NCBI GenBank assembly: GCA_028823235.1
Contig: JAPKBW010000002.1
Coordinates: 62,001-126,000, forward strand
Reading direction: 5' to 3'
Source of the DNA: Longimicrobiales bacterium
GTDB lineage: Bacteria; Gemmatimonadota; Gemmatimonadetes; Longimicrobiales; Gaopeijiaceae
Length of the DNA stretch: 64,000 nt
The notes beneath the pieces are model-generated. The model made no database searches. It saw only the letters and a program-made list of their open reading frames with translations, and was not told where the DNA came from. The position numbers were made by a program, and so were the translations under genes. Each line of letters starts with the position of its first letter. Position 1 is the first letter of the stretch. Below are positions 1-7,785 of the stretch, piece by piece.

Positions 1-62
1 TGTCCCGAATCCGCTGGCCCCCGCGGAGCGTCCGTACCACGGCAGGCATAGCACACCGCCAT
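1..62 (-). CDS. Possible N-terminus of a protein running off the left edge
   Basis: An ATG at 62-60 on the minus strand opens a frame with no stop to the window edge. The 20 visible codons begin MAVCYACRGTDAP, including a C-x-x-C pair that could be part of a zinc ribbon. Only a weak AGGG lies upstream. This is too short to identify and may be chance. The 140 bases between it and the next feature hold nothing I recognise. Confidence 0.2.
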   Translation of the reverse strand, partial: MAVCYACRGTDAPRGPADSG

Positions 63-201
63 GGTTTACCCTGAGATGTGAAGCCGAAGAGGGTCTCGTC
101 CCATCTGAAACACGGAAGGCAGATTTCCCCTAGAAGACAGCGTGGTCGGAGCCCCGGGACGGGGGACTCAGGTGGGAGAGATTCAGAACAGGGTGTGTGG
201 C

Positions 202-392
202 ATGATAGTGATGAGGTTGGGGACAGCACTGACGGCCTCCGGGATCATCGGCTTCTTTTTGCTCGAAGCCTGGGTCATGGGACTGTTCGCAGTGGCCTCA
301 AGGTTTTTCTCATCTCACTGGGTGTCGTGGGCGAGTTCGGGATTGGGTTCTTCGTTTGTCGCCGTTCACAGAAGGCGAGCGCGGAAGTCTGA
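202..392 (+). pseudogene. Small two-helix membrane protein broken by a frameshift
   Basis: Reading from ATG 202 gives a charged start and a hydrophobic helix (MRLGTALTASGIIGFFLLEA), after which the frame turns into poor, Ser/Arg-rich sequence. From about base 297 a different frame continues with a second hydrophobic helix (VFLISLGVVGEFGIGFFV), a basic end (CRRSQKAS) and a stop at 392. Joining them needs one extra base near GCCTCAAGG (295-303), for example GCCCTC, so a single-base deletion explains it. The joined product would be about 63 residues with two membrane segments. Function is unknown. It may be a true pseudogene or an assembly error; pure chance is less likely, because the two helices meet exactly at the shift. 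Confidence 0.4.
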
Positions 393-507
393 CCCTCGAC
401 GCTCAACCCTTGTCACGCTTTATTGGTTCACGCTCTGATTGACCGCGTGACACGCGGGTTGCCCGCACTCCCCGATCCCCGTCAGCCCTTTGTTTGATCT
501 GTTAAAG

Positions 508-1173
508 ATGTGCCCGCATGTGCGCGGGGTGCCGCTCGCGTGCCTCGCCCTGCTGGCGATGGCGCCATTGGCTTTTGCGCAGGAGGCAGCAGTTCCAATC
601 GAGCTGTTTGCCGGAGACTCTGTGCGGATCAACCGCGAGATGGTCGGGCGAATCCTTCGCATCGACGGACCGAACATGGTCGTTGTCAGTCGAGGGATCC
701 CCAAGTGTCGGGCTGGACAAATGCACGGCGACGCGCCCATCTGTGACCCGGCTCCGCTGATCCGTGACGAGATGCTGCTCAACGAGGTAACCGTCGAGAA
801 GCGGACCCAGAAGTCACATATCAATATGCGGACGGTCCTCGGCGGGGTCGTCGGCGTGGTCGCTTTCGGGGCTGCCGGCTACTACATCGGACCGGCGTTT
901 GGCTTTGGGAAGGTCGAGGGGTGTGTGCTCAATGACGCCTCCTCGCTTGTTCAATGCTCGCTGGAGGATACGGTTCCGGCGGACGAGTATCGGGCGCGCC
1001 AGCTGAAAGCCGACCAGCGCAGGGGCGTGCTTTTCTTCGGAGCGATAGGCGGATCAGCTGTCGCTATCCTGGCAAGGAAGCTGTCCGTGGGTTGGGTAGA
1101 GGTCGTGCCACAGATCCCGGTGAGTTCGATGGACCCGTGGGGCGTGTCAATTACGATCCCTGGCGTGCATTAG
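508..1173 (+). CDS. Hypothetical exported/membrane protein with glycine-rich helices
   Basis: This 221-residue protein is not recognised. The ATG at 508 is preferred over the TTG at 490 because it starts directly before a signal-like stretch (VPLACLALLAMAPLAFAQ) that ends in an AFA-Q type signal peptidase I site. The mature part begins with a region resembling a small beta domain (FAGDSVRINREMVGRILRID). A glycine/alanine-rich hydrophobic helix follows around residues 112-130 (VLGGVVGVVAFGAAGYYIG), then a loop with two cysteines, and a second hydrophobic stretch around 175-190. The pattern suggests an envelope protein with two membrane-associated hairpin helices. Its TAG stop overlaps the stop of the convergent methyltransferase (TTAG, 1170-1173). 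Confidence 0.7.
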   Translation: MCPHVRGVPLACLALLAMAPLAFAQEAAVPIELFAGDSVRINREMVGRILRIDGPNMVVVSRGIPKCRAGQMHGDAPICDPAPLIRDEMLLNEVTVEKRTQKSHINMRTVLGGVVGVVAFGAAGYYIGPAFGFGKVEGCVLNDASSLVQCSLEDTVPADEYRARQLKADQRRGVLFFGAIGGSAVAILARKLSVGWVEVVPQIPVSSMDPWGVSITIPGVH

Positions 1174-1856
1174 GCCTTCCGCATCAACAGGTAGTCTGCC
1201 CCAAGTCCCGTGAAGTGACCAGAGACGTCGGCTTCCGCTACGAACCCTGCGGTTTGAAGCGCATCGGACACTTCGCTTCGGGTCCAGTACCGGATCGGAA
1301 AGTGGTCCCGGTAGGCCTCTTCGCCTTTCTCTGTGTGCACCACGGTGTGCTCAGAGTAGTTGTAGTGCCCGCCGCCCGTGGGGCGGATCTGGACCGTGCG
1401 GATGATCTGGTCGTCGTCGTAGTCGACATCCACAAAAACGGACTCGTGCGGAACGTCGAGAAGGAAGAGGCCGTCGGTTTTCAGCGACCCGCTCACAGCT
1501 CCGAAAGCCGAGGAGAGGGTCTCCGGCTCGAGAAGGAACGCGATCACCGTGAAAACACAAAGCGCGAGATCGTGGCTCGGCGCGCCCCGGTAGTGCTCCA
1601 TGGAGCATTCGGCCGCCGTGACGCGGGCAGTGGTGTCAGAGGGAAGCGCCTCCAATGACCGTGTCAGTTCCGCGTGCATGCCGGCCGACGGCTCGACCGC
1701 TGTGACTCGATAGCCTGCTTGGGCGAGCGGGAGGGTCAGTCGGCCGCAGCCGGCCCCGAAGTCGATGACGTTGCTGCCCCGAGGCACGCGGCCTTCGACC
1801 TCAGCCATCGCCGATGAAGAAAGGCGGCCATAAAGCGATCCGTAGGTGCGCTCCAT
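1170..1856 (-). CDS. Class I SAM-dependent methyltransferase
   Basis: This 228-residue protein has the Rossmann-type methyltransferase signature. Motif I is VIDFGAGCGRL at about residues 30-40, an acidic residue follows at the end of strand 2 (VTAVEPS), and the motif IV region is LALCVFTVIAFLLEPE. The family moves a methyl group from S-adenosylmethionine to a small molecule, protein or nucleic acid; the substrate cannot be read from sequence. The C-terminal part (HYNYSEHTVVHTEKGEE...) resembles the beta-sheet insert of small-molecule methyltransferases. It has no signal peptide, so it is cytosolic. It is convergent with and overlaps the upstream hypothetical gene, and the 59-residue gene at 1898 lies 41 bases upstream on the same strand, so the two may share a transcript. 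Confidence 0.85.
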   Translation of the reverse strand: MERTYGSLYGRLSSSAMAEVEGRVPRGSNVIDFGAGCGRLTLPLAQAGYRVTAVEPSAGMHAELTRSLEALPSDTTARVTAAECSMEHYRGAPSHDLALCVFTVIAFLLEPETLSSAFGAVSGSLKTDGLFLLDVPHESVFVDVDYDDDQIIRTVQIRPTGGGHYNYSEHTVVHTEKGEEAYRDHFPIRYWTRSEVSDALQTAGFVAEADVSGHFTGLGADYLLMRKA

Positions 1857-1897
1857 GACCGACTCATAGTGTTGGGCCCAACTGTCGTGCGGACGTG

Positions 1898-2077
1898 TCA
1901 GTTCTCGTTCTCAGTTTTTACCGGGACTCCGGCTTTTGTGAGTTCGCGTGTCACGGCCCGTCGGATATGGCCACTGGCAGTCAGGCGCTCGCCGGTGACG
2001 GATGTCTCTTTGCCGATCGCACGATGAATCGCGCTCCAGGAATTGTACTCAATGACGATGTTTCGCTTGGTCGACAT
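1898..2077 (-). CDS. Small 59-residue hypothetical protein
   Basis: An ATG at 2077-2075 is preceded by a strong ribosome binding site (GGGGGAAC, about 5 bases away) and opens a 59-codon frame to a TGA at 1898. The product starts MSTKRNIVIEYNSWSAIHRA and ends VPVKTENEN. It is polar, predicted helical and soluble, with charge and codon use like neighbouring genes. It has no signal peptide or known motif. It is not recognised; it could be a small DNA-binding or adaptor protein, but nothing shows this. Opposite-strand reading frames here have worse codon patterns. It lies just upstream of the methyltransferase on the same strand. Confidence 0.6.
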   Translation of the reverse strand: MSTKRNIVIEYNSWSAIHRAIGKETSVTGERLTASGHIRRAVTRELTKAGVPVKTENEN

Positions 2078-2166
2078 CGTTCCCCCGCGCGTTGCTGTAA
2101 CACCATAGCATGATGGGAGGGATTTATGTCATGTGCCCCTTCGTGCATGGGAGACCGCTGGACGCT

Positions 2167-2390
2167 TCAAGCGCTCGCCTGTCGCTGTTCTTGGGCTAAT
2201 TTGTTTATCTGCTCGACCGTTTGATCTTGAGATGGCCAAGGGTCGATCCGATCTCAACCCGTCTGCGACTTTGGTGCAGCAACGCCACCTCGCCCTTCCG
2301 CAGCCATAGTTCGTGCTCACTCAGTGCGGCGCTAAGCCGTCTGCGCCTATATGCCTTTGCACAAGAGGCCGGCGTCATGATCCTTCTGAC
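2167..2390 (-). other. Intergenic stretch with a possible decayed ORF
   Basis: The roughly 310 bases between 2078 and 2391 contain no intact gene. On the minus strand one frame reads LSEHELWLRKGEVALLHQSR and stops at 2205, while an adjacent frame reads SQDQTVEQINKLAQEQRQAS and stops at 2167. Both look coding-like, and one frameshift near 2235-2250 would join them, but no family is recognised and no start stands out. It may be the remains of a small gene or chance. The promoter of the MBL gene at 2391 must also lie in this stretch. Confidence 0.25.
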
Positions 2391-3725
2391 ATGACGACAT
2401 CGCGCCTCACCAGTCACAGGTCATTCTCTCCTGTGCCCTGCCTCACGCTGCCCGGCATCCTGTTGCTTGGTTTGGCATGTGCCCCGCTGGGAGCTCAGGT
2501 CGAGACTTCGCGGGACACCGCATCCGCTTCGGTGGGCCAGGCCGAGGAGCACGAGGAGCCATACGTCCAGATTAGCTTTCTCGACGTGGGGCAGGGCGAT
2601 GCGGTCGTGATTCAGTCGCCCGAAGGGCAGGTCGCGATCATCGATGCGGGCCTAGGCGACCCGCTCCGCTTCCTCCAACAAATGCGAATCGACGAAGTCG
2701 ACCTCCTCGTCGCCTCTCACCCGCACGCGGATCACATTGGCGGCATCGATGACATCCTGACGGCACGTCCGGTTCGCTTCTACTTGGACAACGGACAGCC
2801 GCACACCACGCTGACGTACGAACGACTCATGGCCACCCTCGAGCGGATCGAGGAAGTCACGGTTCTCGCACCGACACCCCGGACGATCACGATGGGGTCG
2901 GTGTCCATCCAGGTCCTGCCCCTGCCACCAGGTGCTCTCGATCTGAACGACCAGTCCGTCGGACTCGTGCTGGAGTTCGGCGACTTTTCCGCGTTCTTCA
3001 GCGGAGACTCTGAGCGGTACGAGCTCGACTGGTGGACGACGCAGGGTCTGATTCCGGACGTGACGCTACTGAAGGCTCCCCACCACGGAAGCGTGAACGG
3101 CTTCACCAGGGGGTTTCTCGCGGCGGCCCAGCCGGAGGTGGTGGTGGTTTCTGTCGGGGGAGGAAATACGTACGGGCATCCTCGCCCGGAGGCGCTGACC
3201 GCTTTCGGCACGTTCGTGAATCAGCTACTACGGACCGATCGCGACGGACATGTGACCGTGCTCGGCTACGAGGATGGGCGGTATGAACTGGTGGTCGGTC
3301 CTGACATTATTTCCTCGACCGGAGACCACACGTCCACAGTCCCCGCCGATCCACTGCCATCGATCGACCCCTCGGCGAGTGCCTTCGCCTCATCTGTCCC
3401 GGGCCTGCGCATTGATGTGGTCGCAGACGCCCCAGGGAATGACCATGAGCATCTGAACGGTGAGTTCGCGATCATCGAAAATGGCGGAACGCGGTTGCTC
3501 AACATCGGCCAGTGGCGGTTCTGTGATCTTCGCTCGCGGTGTTTCGAATTTCCGCCGGGATCCAGCATTCCGGTCGGGGAACAGGTCCGTGTCTACACGG
3601 GGTATGGTTCCGCGGACGGCTTCTCGTTCTTCATGAACAACAGCCGGGCAGTTTGGAACAACGACGGGGACGAGGCGACACTTTATGACGAGCGCGGACG
3701 GATCGTGCTCCGGTACGTCTACTGA
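2391..3725 (+). CDS. Secreted ComEC-like metallo-beta-lactamase-fold protein with C-terminal lamin-tail domain
   Basis: This 444-residue protein has three parts. A signal peptide covers residues 1 to about 37 (LPGILLLGLACAPLGAQ). An MBL domain of the ComEC/Rec2 type runs from about 60 to 310, with DVGQGD, the metal motif SHPHADHIGG near 110, a GDS strand and APHHGS near 230. A lamin-tail-like domain follows from about 337 to 444 (EFAIIENGG, DGDEATLYDERG). The start is ATG 2391, directly before the signal; an upstream GTG at 2313 would bury it. ComEC-type MBL domains act on nucleic acid in DNA uptake, and LTD domains often sit on secreted nucleases. I infer an exported DNA- or phosphoester-processing enzyme, not a membrane channel, because the ComEC membrane part is missing. 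It heads an operon with the DUF3006 and DUF5916 genes. Confidence 0.85.
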   Translation: MTTSRLTSHRSFSPVPCLTLPGILLLGLACAPLGAQVETSRDTASASVGQAEEHEEPYVQISFLDVGQGDAVVIQSPEGQVAIIDAGLGDPLRFLQQMRIDEVDLLVASHPHADHIGGIDDILTARPVRFYLDNGQPHTTLTYERLMATLERIEEVTVLAPTPRTITMGSVSIQVLPLPPGALDLNDQSVGLVLEFGDFSAFFSGDSERYELDWWTTQGLIPDVTLLKAPHHGSVNGFTRGFLAAAQPEVVVVSVGGGNTYGHPRPEALTAFGTFVNQLLRTDRDGHVTVLGYEDGRYELVVGPDIISSTGDHTSTVPADPLPSIDPSASAFASSVPGLRIDVVADAPGNDHEHLNGEFAIIENGGTRLLNIGQWRFCDLRSRCFEFPPGSSIPVGEQVRVYTGYGSADGFSFFMNNSRAVWNNDGDEATLYDERGRIVLRYVY

Positions 3726-3741
3726 GAAGGGATCTGAGGTC

Positions 3742-4041
3742 TTGAACGCCAACGAATCGAGCGAAGGAAACATCGAGACATGGGTCGTTGACCGGGTCGA
3801 AGGCGAACTGGCGGTCGTAGTCCAGGAGGACGACGAAATCGTCGTTCAGGTCGGAGTGGTAGAGCTCGGGGACTACGCGGTGGAGGGCGCGCTCCTCCGG
3901 GTGCCGCTCGGACCGGTGGGCGAACCGCTCTGGGCCGAGGCGACGCGTGACTTGGAGGCCGAGGCAGAACGACGAGTTGGGGCAGGAAAGCGCATCGCGG
4001 AACTGCAGGAGCGTGACCCGGGGGGAAGCATCGCTCCATGA
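3742..4041 (+). CDS. DUF3006 family protein
   Basis: This 99-residue cytosolic protein has a small beta-barrel core (WVVDRVEGELAVVVQEDD ... VEGALLRVPLG) typical of DUF3006, whose members open with a V-D-R-I/V-E-G-x-x-A-V-V-E motif. A charged helix with ERR and RIAELQERD follows. No catalytic residues are evident. TTG 3742 is the best start, because the family motif should lie close to the N-terminus; AGAAGG and GAGG precede it. DUF3006 genes often lie next to ComEC-like MBL genes, as here (16 bases downstream of that stop). Its TGA overlaps the ATG of the DUF5916 gene (ATGA at 4038), so the three genes are probably cotranslated. Confidence 0.75.
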   Translation: MNANESSEGNIETWVVDRVEGELAVVVQEDDEIVVQVGVVELGDYAVEGALLRVPLGPVGEPLWAEATRDLEAEAERRVGAGKRIAELQERDPGGSIAP

Positions 4042-6305
4042 GGCTCGCTATGCCGTCGAGTGTCGGTGCGCTGGCGTTCGCACTCGCTCTTCTCTCGACG
4101 CCTGCCCACGCTCAGGAACGCTCGGGACCTGTCGGGAACGTCAACTATCCCGTCGACCCGCTCTCCATTCCGCGGCCGTCGATCACCGCGACGCGGGTTC
4201 GTGGACCGATGGTCATCGATGGACTCCTCGACGACTTGGCATGGGCCGACGCGGTCGTCTCGCGGGACCAATGGATTCAAACAGTGCCCGATCAGGGCAT
4301 GCCGGCGACCCAGCCTACGACTCTCCGTATCATCTATGACGAGAGCACGCTTTATATCGGCGCAGTTCTCTATGATGAGGATCCACACAATCTGACCGTC
4401 GCCGGTATAGAGCAGGACTTCGATACCACGAATTCTGACATCTTCGGGGTTGCCCTCGACACATACCTCGATCGGCAGAATGGATTCCTGTTCGCCGTGA
4501 ACCCGGAGGGGGCGATTTGGGACGCCCAGGCGTTCAATGACCAGCGTGACATGGTGCCGGCATGGGAAGGAATCGTCGAGGTGCGCACCTCGATCAACGA
4601 TTCGGCCTGGGTCGTGGAGATGGCGATCCCCTTTGCTACCCTGCGGTTCAATCCGGTGCAGGACGAACAACTATGGGGCATCAACTTCTCGCGCCGTATT
4701 CGCCGTCGGAACGAAGACGCGATGTGGGCGCCGCTGCCGCTGCAGTACCGGGTCTACAAGTTCTCGATGGCTGGTACTCTCGAGGGCCTCGAAGACCTCC
4801 CGGACGCGCGTAATCTGTGGGTAAAGCCCTATGCTCTTGGCGATGCGCTGACCGGCTCACGGTACGATGAAAGCGTTACGAATGGTGACGTGGGTCTCGA
4901 CGTGAAGTGGGGCCTGACGCCGCGCATGACGCTGGATCTCACCGTGAACACTGACTTCAGTCAGGTCGAGGTCGACCGAGAGCAGGTGAACTTGAGTCGG
5001 TTTTCGCTGTTCTTCCCGGAGAAGCGCGACTTCTTCCTCGAGAACGAAGGGACATTCGGCTTCCAGGACATTGCGATTCGGAACTACAGAACCGGGAGCA
5101 GTGGGCGGCAATTCAGACTCTTCCACTCCCGCCAGATCGGCCTGTCCCCGACCCGTGAGCCGCTGCCCATTGGCGGCGGTGCCCGGCTGACTGGTCGCAT
5201 CGGTGATCGTCTGGAAGTCGGCTTTCTCGACATGCAGACGCGTTCCTTCGAGGGGCTGTCTGATGGTTCGAACTACGTGGCTGAGAACTTCGCTGTCGGG
5301 CGTGTGAAGGCGCGGCTCGGAAGCGGCACTACGATTGGCGGGATCTTCGTGAATCGGGAGGAGACGGGTGGAATCGATCCCTCCGGCTTCAATCGGTCGT
5401 ACGGTGTCGACGCAAATGTGCAGCTGACTCAGAATCTGCTCGTGTCGAGCTATTGGGCGCGGACCGATGACAGCGATCCTGTCGGGGATGACACGAACAT
5501 CGCCATGTTTCAGGCGGCATACAGGAACGCCTTCTGGAATATCTCTGGCCTGTACAAACAGGTCGGCGATGGATTCAGTCCAGAGACGGGGTTCATCGAT
5601 CGAACAGCCGTGCGGAGGTACTTCGCGACCGTCGGAGTCCATGCGCAGGTCTCGACTCTGGGTCTGCGAGAGATCAATCCGTACGTCGACTTCGACACGT
5701 ACACCAACCTGTCAGGGGCCGTTGAGACACGGTCCATAGAGGCCGGGACCGTATTCTCGCTCAATCAAGGCGGCCAGGTGACCCTCACTGTGGCCGACCG
5801 ACATGAGCGCCTGTTCGAAGATACGCGGATCGCAGGCGTGACCGTGCAGGAAGGCACGTACGACTGGGTCGAGTCAGCGGTTCGCATCGCTACCCCTGGT
5901 AACTATGCGGTGTCCGTCAGTGGGTCCGTTCGCTGGGGTGATTTCTACGACGGCACACGAAAGACGATCTCCGGGGATCTCACGTTTCGACCGAACGCAC
6001 ACCTTTCGTTCGATGTGGGGGCGCAGCACAACGACCTGAATCTCGGCGGGTCTACTTTCACCGCCGACCTTTTTAGTGGACGCGTCCGGTATGCCCACAA
6101 CACGCGCACGTTCTTCATGGCGTTCGTTCAGTACAACGAAGCAGCTGAGGAACTCATCGCCAATGCGCGTTTCAACCTCGTTCACTCGCCGCTCTCGGAC
6201 GTGTTCCTGGTCTACACGGAACGACGCAGCCTGGCGGATGGGGTGACGGATACGGTTCTTGAACGCGGAATCACGCTCAAGATCACGAAGCTGCTGGCTT
6301 TCTGA
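4038..6305 (+). CDS. CBM9-like / DUF5916 outer-membrane protein
   Basis: This 755-residue protein has a signal peptide (residues 1 to about 25, ending AHAQE). A CBM9-like beta-sandwich follows at about 45-245 (VIDGLLDDLAWADA, LYIGAVLYDED, DVFGVALDTYLD-type strands). The C-terminal DUF5916 region runs from about 255 to the end, with the hallmark FSLFFPEKRDFFLENEG. The last 300 residues alternate polar and aromatic residues like beta-barrel strands, and the chain ends in an aromatic residue (LLAF), as outer-membrane barrels do. The family is abundant in Gemmatimonadota and Bacteroidota. Its ligand is unknown; carbohydrate binding is inferred only from the CBM9 fold. It is translationally coupled to the DUF3006 gene. 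A paralogue lies at 14896. Confidence 0.88.
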   Translation: MRLAMPSSVGALAFALALLSTPAHAQERSGPVGNVNYPVDPLSIPRPSITATRVRGPMVIDGLLDDLAWADAVVSRDQWIQTVPDQGMPATQPTTLRIIYDESTLYIGAVLYDEDPHNLTVAGIEQDFDTTNSDIFGVALDTYLDRQNGFLFAVNPEGAIWDAQAFNDQRDMVPAWEGIVEVRTSINDSAWVVEMAIPFATLRFNPVQDEQLWGINFSRRIRRRNEDAMWAPLPLQYRVYKFSMAGTLEGLEDLPDARNLWVKPYALGDALTGSRYDESVTNGDVGLDVKWGLTPRMTLDLTVNTDFSQVEVDREQVNLSRFSLFFPEKRDFFLENEGTFGFQDIAIRNYRTGSSGRQFRLFHSRQIGLSPTREPLPIGGGARLTGRIGDRLEVGFLDMQTRSFEGLSDGSNYVAENFAVGRVKARLGSGTTIGGIFVNREETGGIDPSGFNRSYGVDANVQLTQNLLVSSYWARTDDSDPVGDDTNIAMFQAAYRNAFWNISGLYKQVGDGFSPETGFIDRTAVRRYFATVGVHAQVSTLGLREINPYVDFDTYTNLSGAVETRSIEAGTVFSLNQGGQVTLTVADRHERLFEDTRIAGVTVQEGTYDWVESAVRIATPGNYAVSVSGSVRWGDFYDGTRKTISGDLTFRPNAHLSFDVGAQHNDLNLGGSTFTADLFSGRVRYAHNTRTFFMAFVQYNEAAEELIANARFNLVHSPLSDVFLVYTERRSLADGVTDTVLERGITLKITKLLAF

Positions 6306-6344
6306 GCGAGTAACTGCTCGCCCGGCCCAGACCGGTGATGCGAC

Positions 6345-7772
6345 CTAGACCAGCGCGGCGATCTCCGGCGAAAGACCGGGCCAGCTCGCGTACATCCCGT
6401 CGACCAGGGTGACGTCGTACCCATTTCGCTCGAGAAGGGCTGCCACGAATGACGCCCGGTTTCCGGATCGACAATGGACGAAGACTGGTTTGTCCGTCGG
6501 CACTTCGCTCAATCGCGGTTCGACTCGTGTGTGGGCGATGTGGATCGCGCCGGGGATATGACTTCCCGCGTACTCGGCGGACCCGCGCACATCCAGCACC
6601 GTGACCTGATCGCTGTCGATCTCCGTGGCCATGTTAGAGAAGTCGATCGTCGGTGTCTTGGTGGAGGCCACGGCCGAGCCGGTCAGGCTGCTCACTGGTG
6701 CAAATCCCGCGATCCGGTCGTAACCGATGCGCACGAGCGTGCGTACCGAAGCCTCGACGTCTGCGGCGTCAGCGATGAGGTAGATATTCGTCGACGGGTC
6801 GACATAGGAGCCCACCACCATCGCGAAGTTGATGCCGGCCGGGGCAAAGAGGGCTCCGAGGATGTGCGCCTTCATGAAGGCATCTCGGTCCCTGCGGGTG
6901 TCGACGATGACGGAGTCCTCAGTAGACCCCAGCGCCGCCAGCTCCTCGATCGTGTAGAGCTTCGGCGCCGGGAGAGATCCGAGGACTGGAATGCCGTTGC
7001 GGTTCATGTCCTTCATGCGCGCAAAGTAGGTGGGCGGCTCAGGCTGACCATCGAGGATAGAGTCAACAAAACCCTGCTCGTCCGCCTCGAAACCTAGCCC
7101 CGCGTTGAAACGGCGCTCGTACCCGACGGTGGACTGTGGAACGGCACCGAGCGCCTTTCCGCAGGCGCTACCGGCTCCGTGGCCGGGCCACACCTGCATA
7201 TGGTCCTCGAGCTCCAGGAACCGCTTCGTAGACGCGAAGAGGCGTCGGGCGGAGGGCTCGCGAGCGCCGGCTACCCCCGCAGCGGTTTCGAGAAGGTCGG
7301 GGCGCCCGAGGGCACCAACGAATACGAAGTCACCGGATGCGATCCCGATCGGCTCACTGGCGCCTCCACCAAGGTCGGTCACCACGAAGCTCATGTGCTC
7401 GGGCGTGTGTCCGGGCGTATGCAACAGGTCGAACCGGATGTTTCCGACCTTGAAGCTGTCGTTGTCCTTCAGGTAGTGGACGTCGTAGTTGCTGCTTTTC
7501 GCCCAATTGTACTTCCAGTCGGCGTCGCCCTCGTCGGACAGATACAGCTTGACCCCATGCTGCTCAGCGAGCTCGAGGGTACCGGTCAGGAAGTCGGCGT
7601 GGATGTGCGTCTCCGTGGCTGCGACGATGCGGAGCCCTTCTTCCCGCGCGATGTCGACATAGCGGTCGATATCGCGTTCGGGGTCGATCACGATCGCCTC
7701 TCCGGTGCGCTGACACCCGATGAGGTAGGCGTACTGTGCGAGATCGGGATCGAATACCTGGCGAAAGAACAT
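6345..7772 (-). CDS. MBL-fold hydrolase with two rhodanese domains (persulfide dioxygenase-like)
   Basis: This 475-residue cytosolic protein starts with an ETHE1/BLH-type metallo-beta-lactamase domain (residues 1 to about 250): ETHIHADFLTG metal motif, HTPGHTPEHMSF, and WPGHGAGSACG. Two rhodanese domains follow, at about 275-360 and 375-470. Only the second has a catalytic loop cysteine (VFVHCRSGNRA); the first appears to lack it and is probably structural. Such fusions oxidise glutathione or low-molecular-weight persulfides to sulfite and move sulfane sulfur. Sulfite made here could feed the sulfite-oxidase-type enzyme encoded at 20042, though the link is only inference. It is convergent with the DUF5916 gene, with a 39-base gap holding no clear terminator. 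Confidence 0.88.
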   Translation of the reverse strand: MFFRQVFDPDLAQYAYLIGCQRTGEAIVIDPERDIDRYVDIAREEGLRIVAATETHIHADFLTGTLELAEQHGVKLYLSDEGDADWKYNWAKSSNYDVHYLKDNDSFKVGNIRFDLLHTPGHTPEHMSFVVTDLGGGASEPIGIASGDFVFVGALGRPDLLETAAGVAGAREPSARRLFASTKRFLELEDHMQVWPGHGAGSACGKALGAVPQSTVGYERRFNAGLGFEADEQGFVDSILDGQPEPPTYFARMKDMNRNGIPVLGSLPAPKLYTIEELAALGSTEDSVIVDTRRDRDAFMKAHILGALFAPAGINFAMVVGSYVDPSTNIYLIADAADVEASVRTLVRIGYDRIAGFAPVSSLTGSAVASTKTPTIDFSNMATEIDSDQVTVLDVRGSAEYAGSHIPGAIHIAHTRVEPRLSEVPTDKPVFVHCRSGNRASFVAALLERNGYDVTLVDGMYASWPGLSPEIAALV

Positions 7773-7785
7773 TTCTCAAATTCCG

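Noticed and set aside
954-1658. Long plus-strand frame over the methyltransferase
   Set aside because: It overlaps the methyltransferase on the other strand and is Arg/Gly-rich with no motif. It is a shadow of the GC-rich codon pattern.
6306-6344. Small hairpin GCGAG...CTCGC between DUF5916 and MBL-rhodanese
   Set aside because: Only 5 bp, with no T run, so it is not supported as a terminator.
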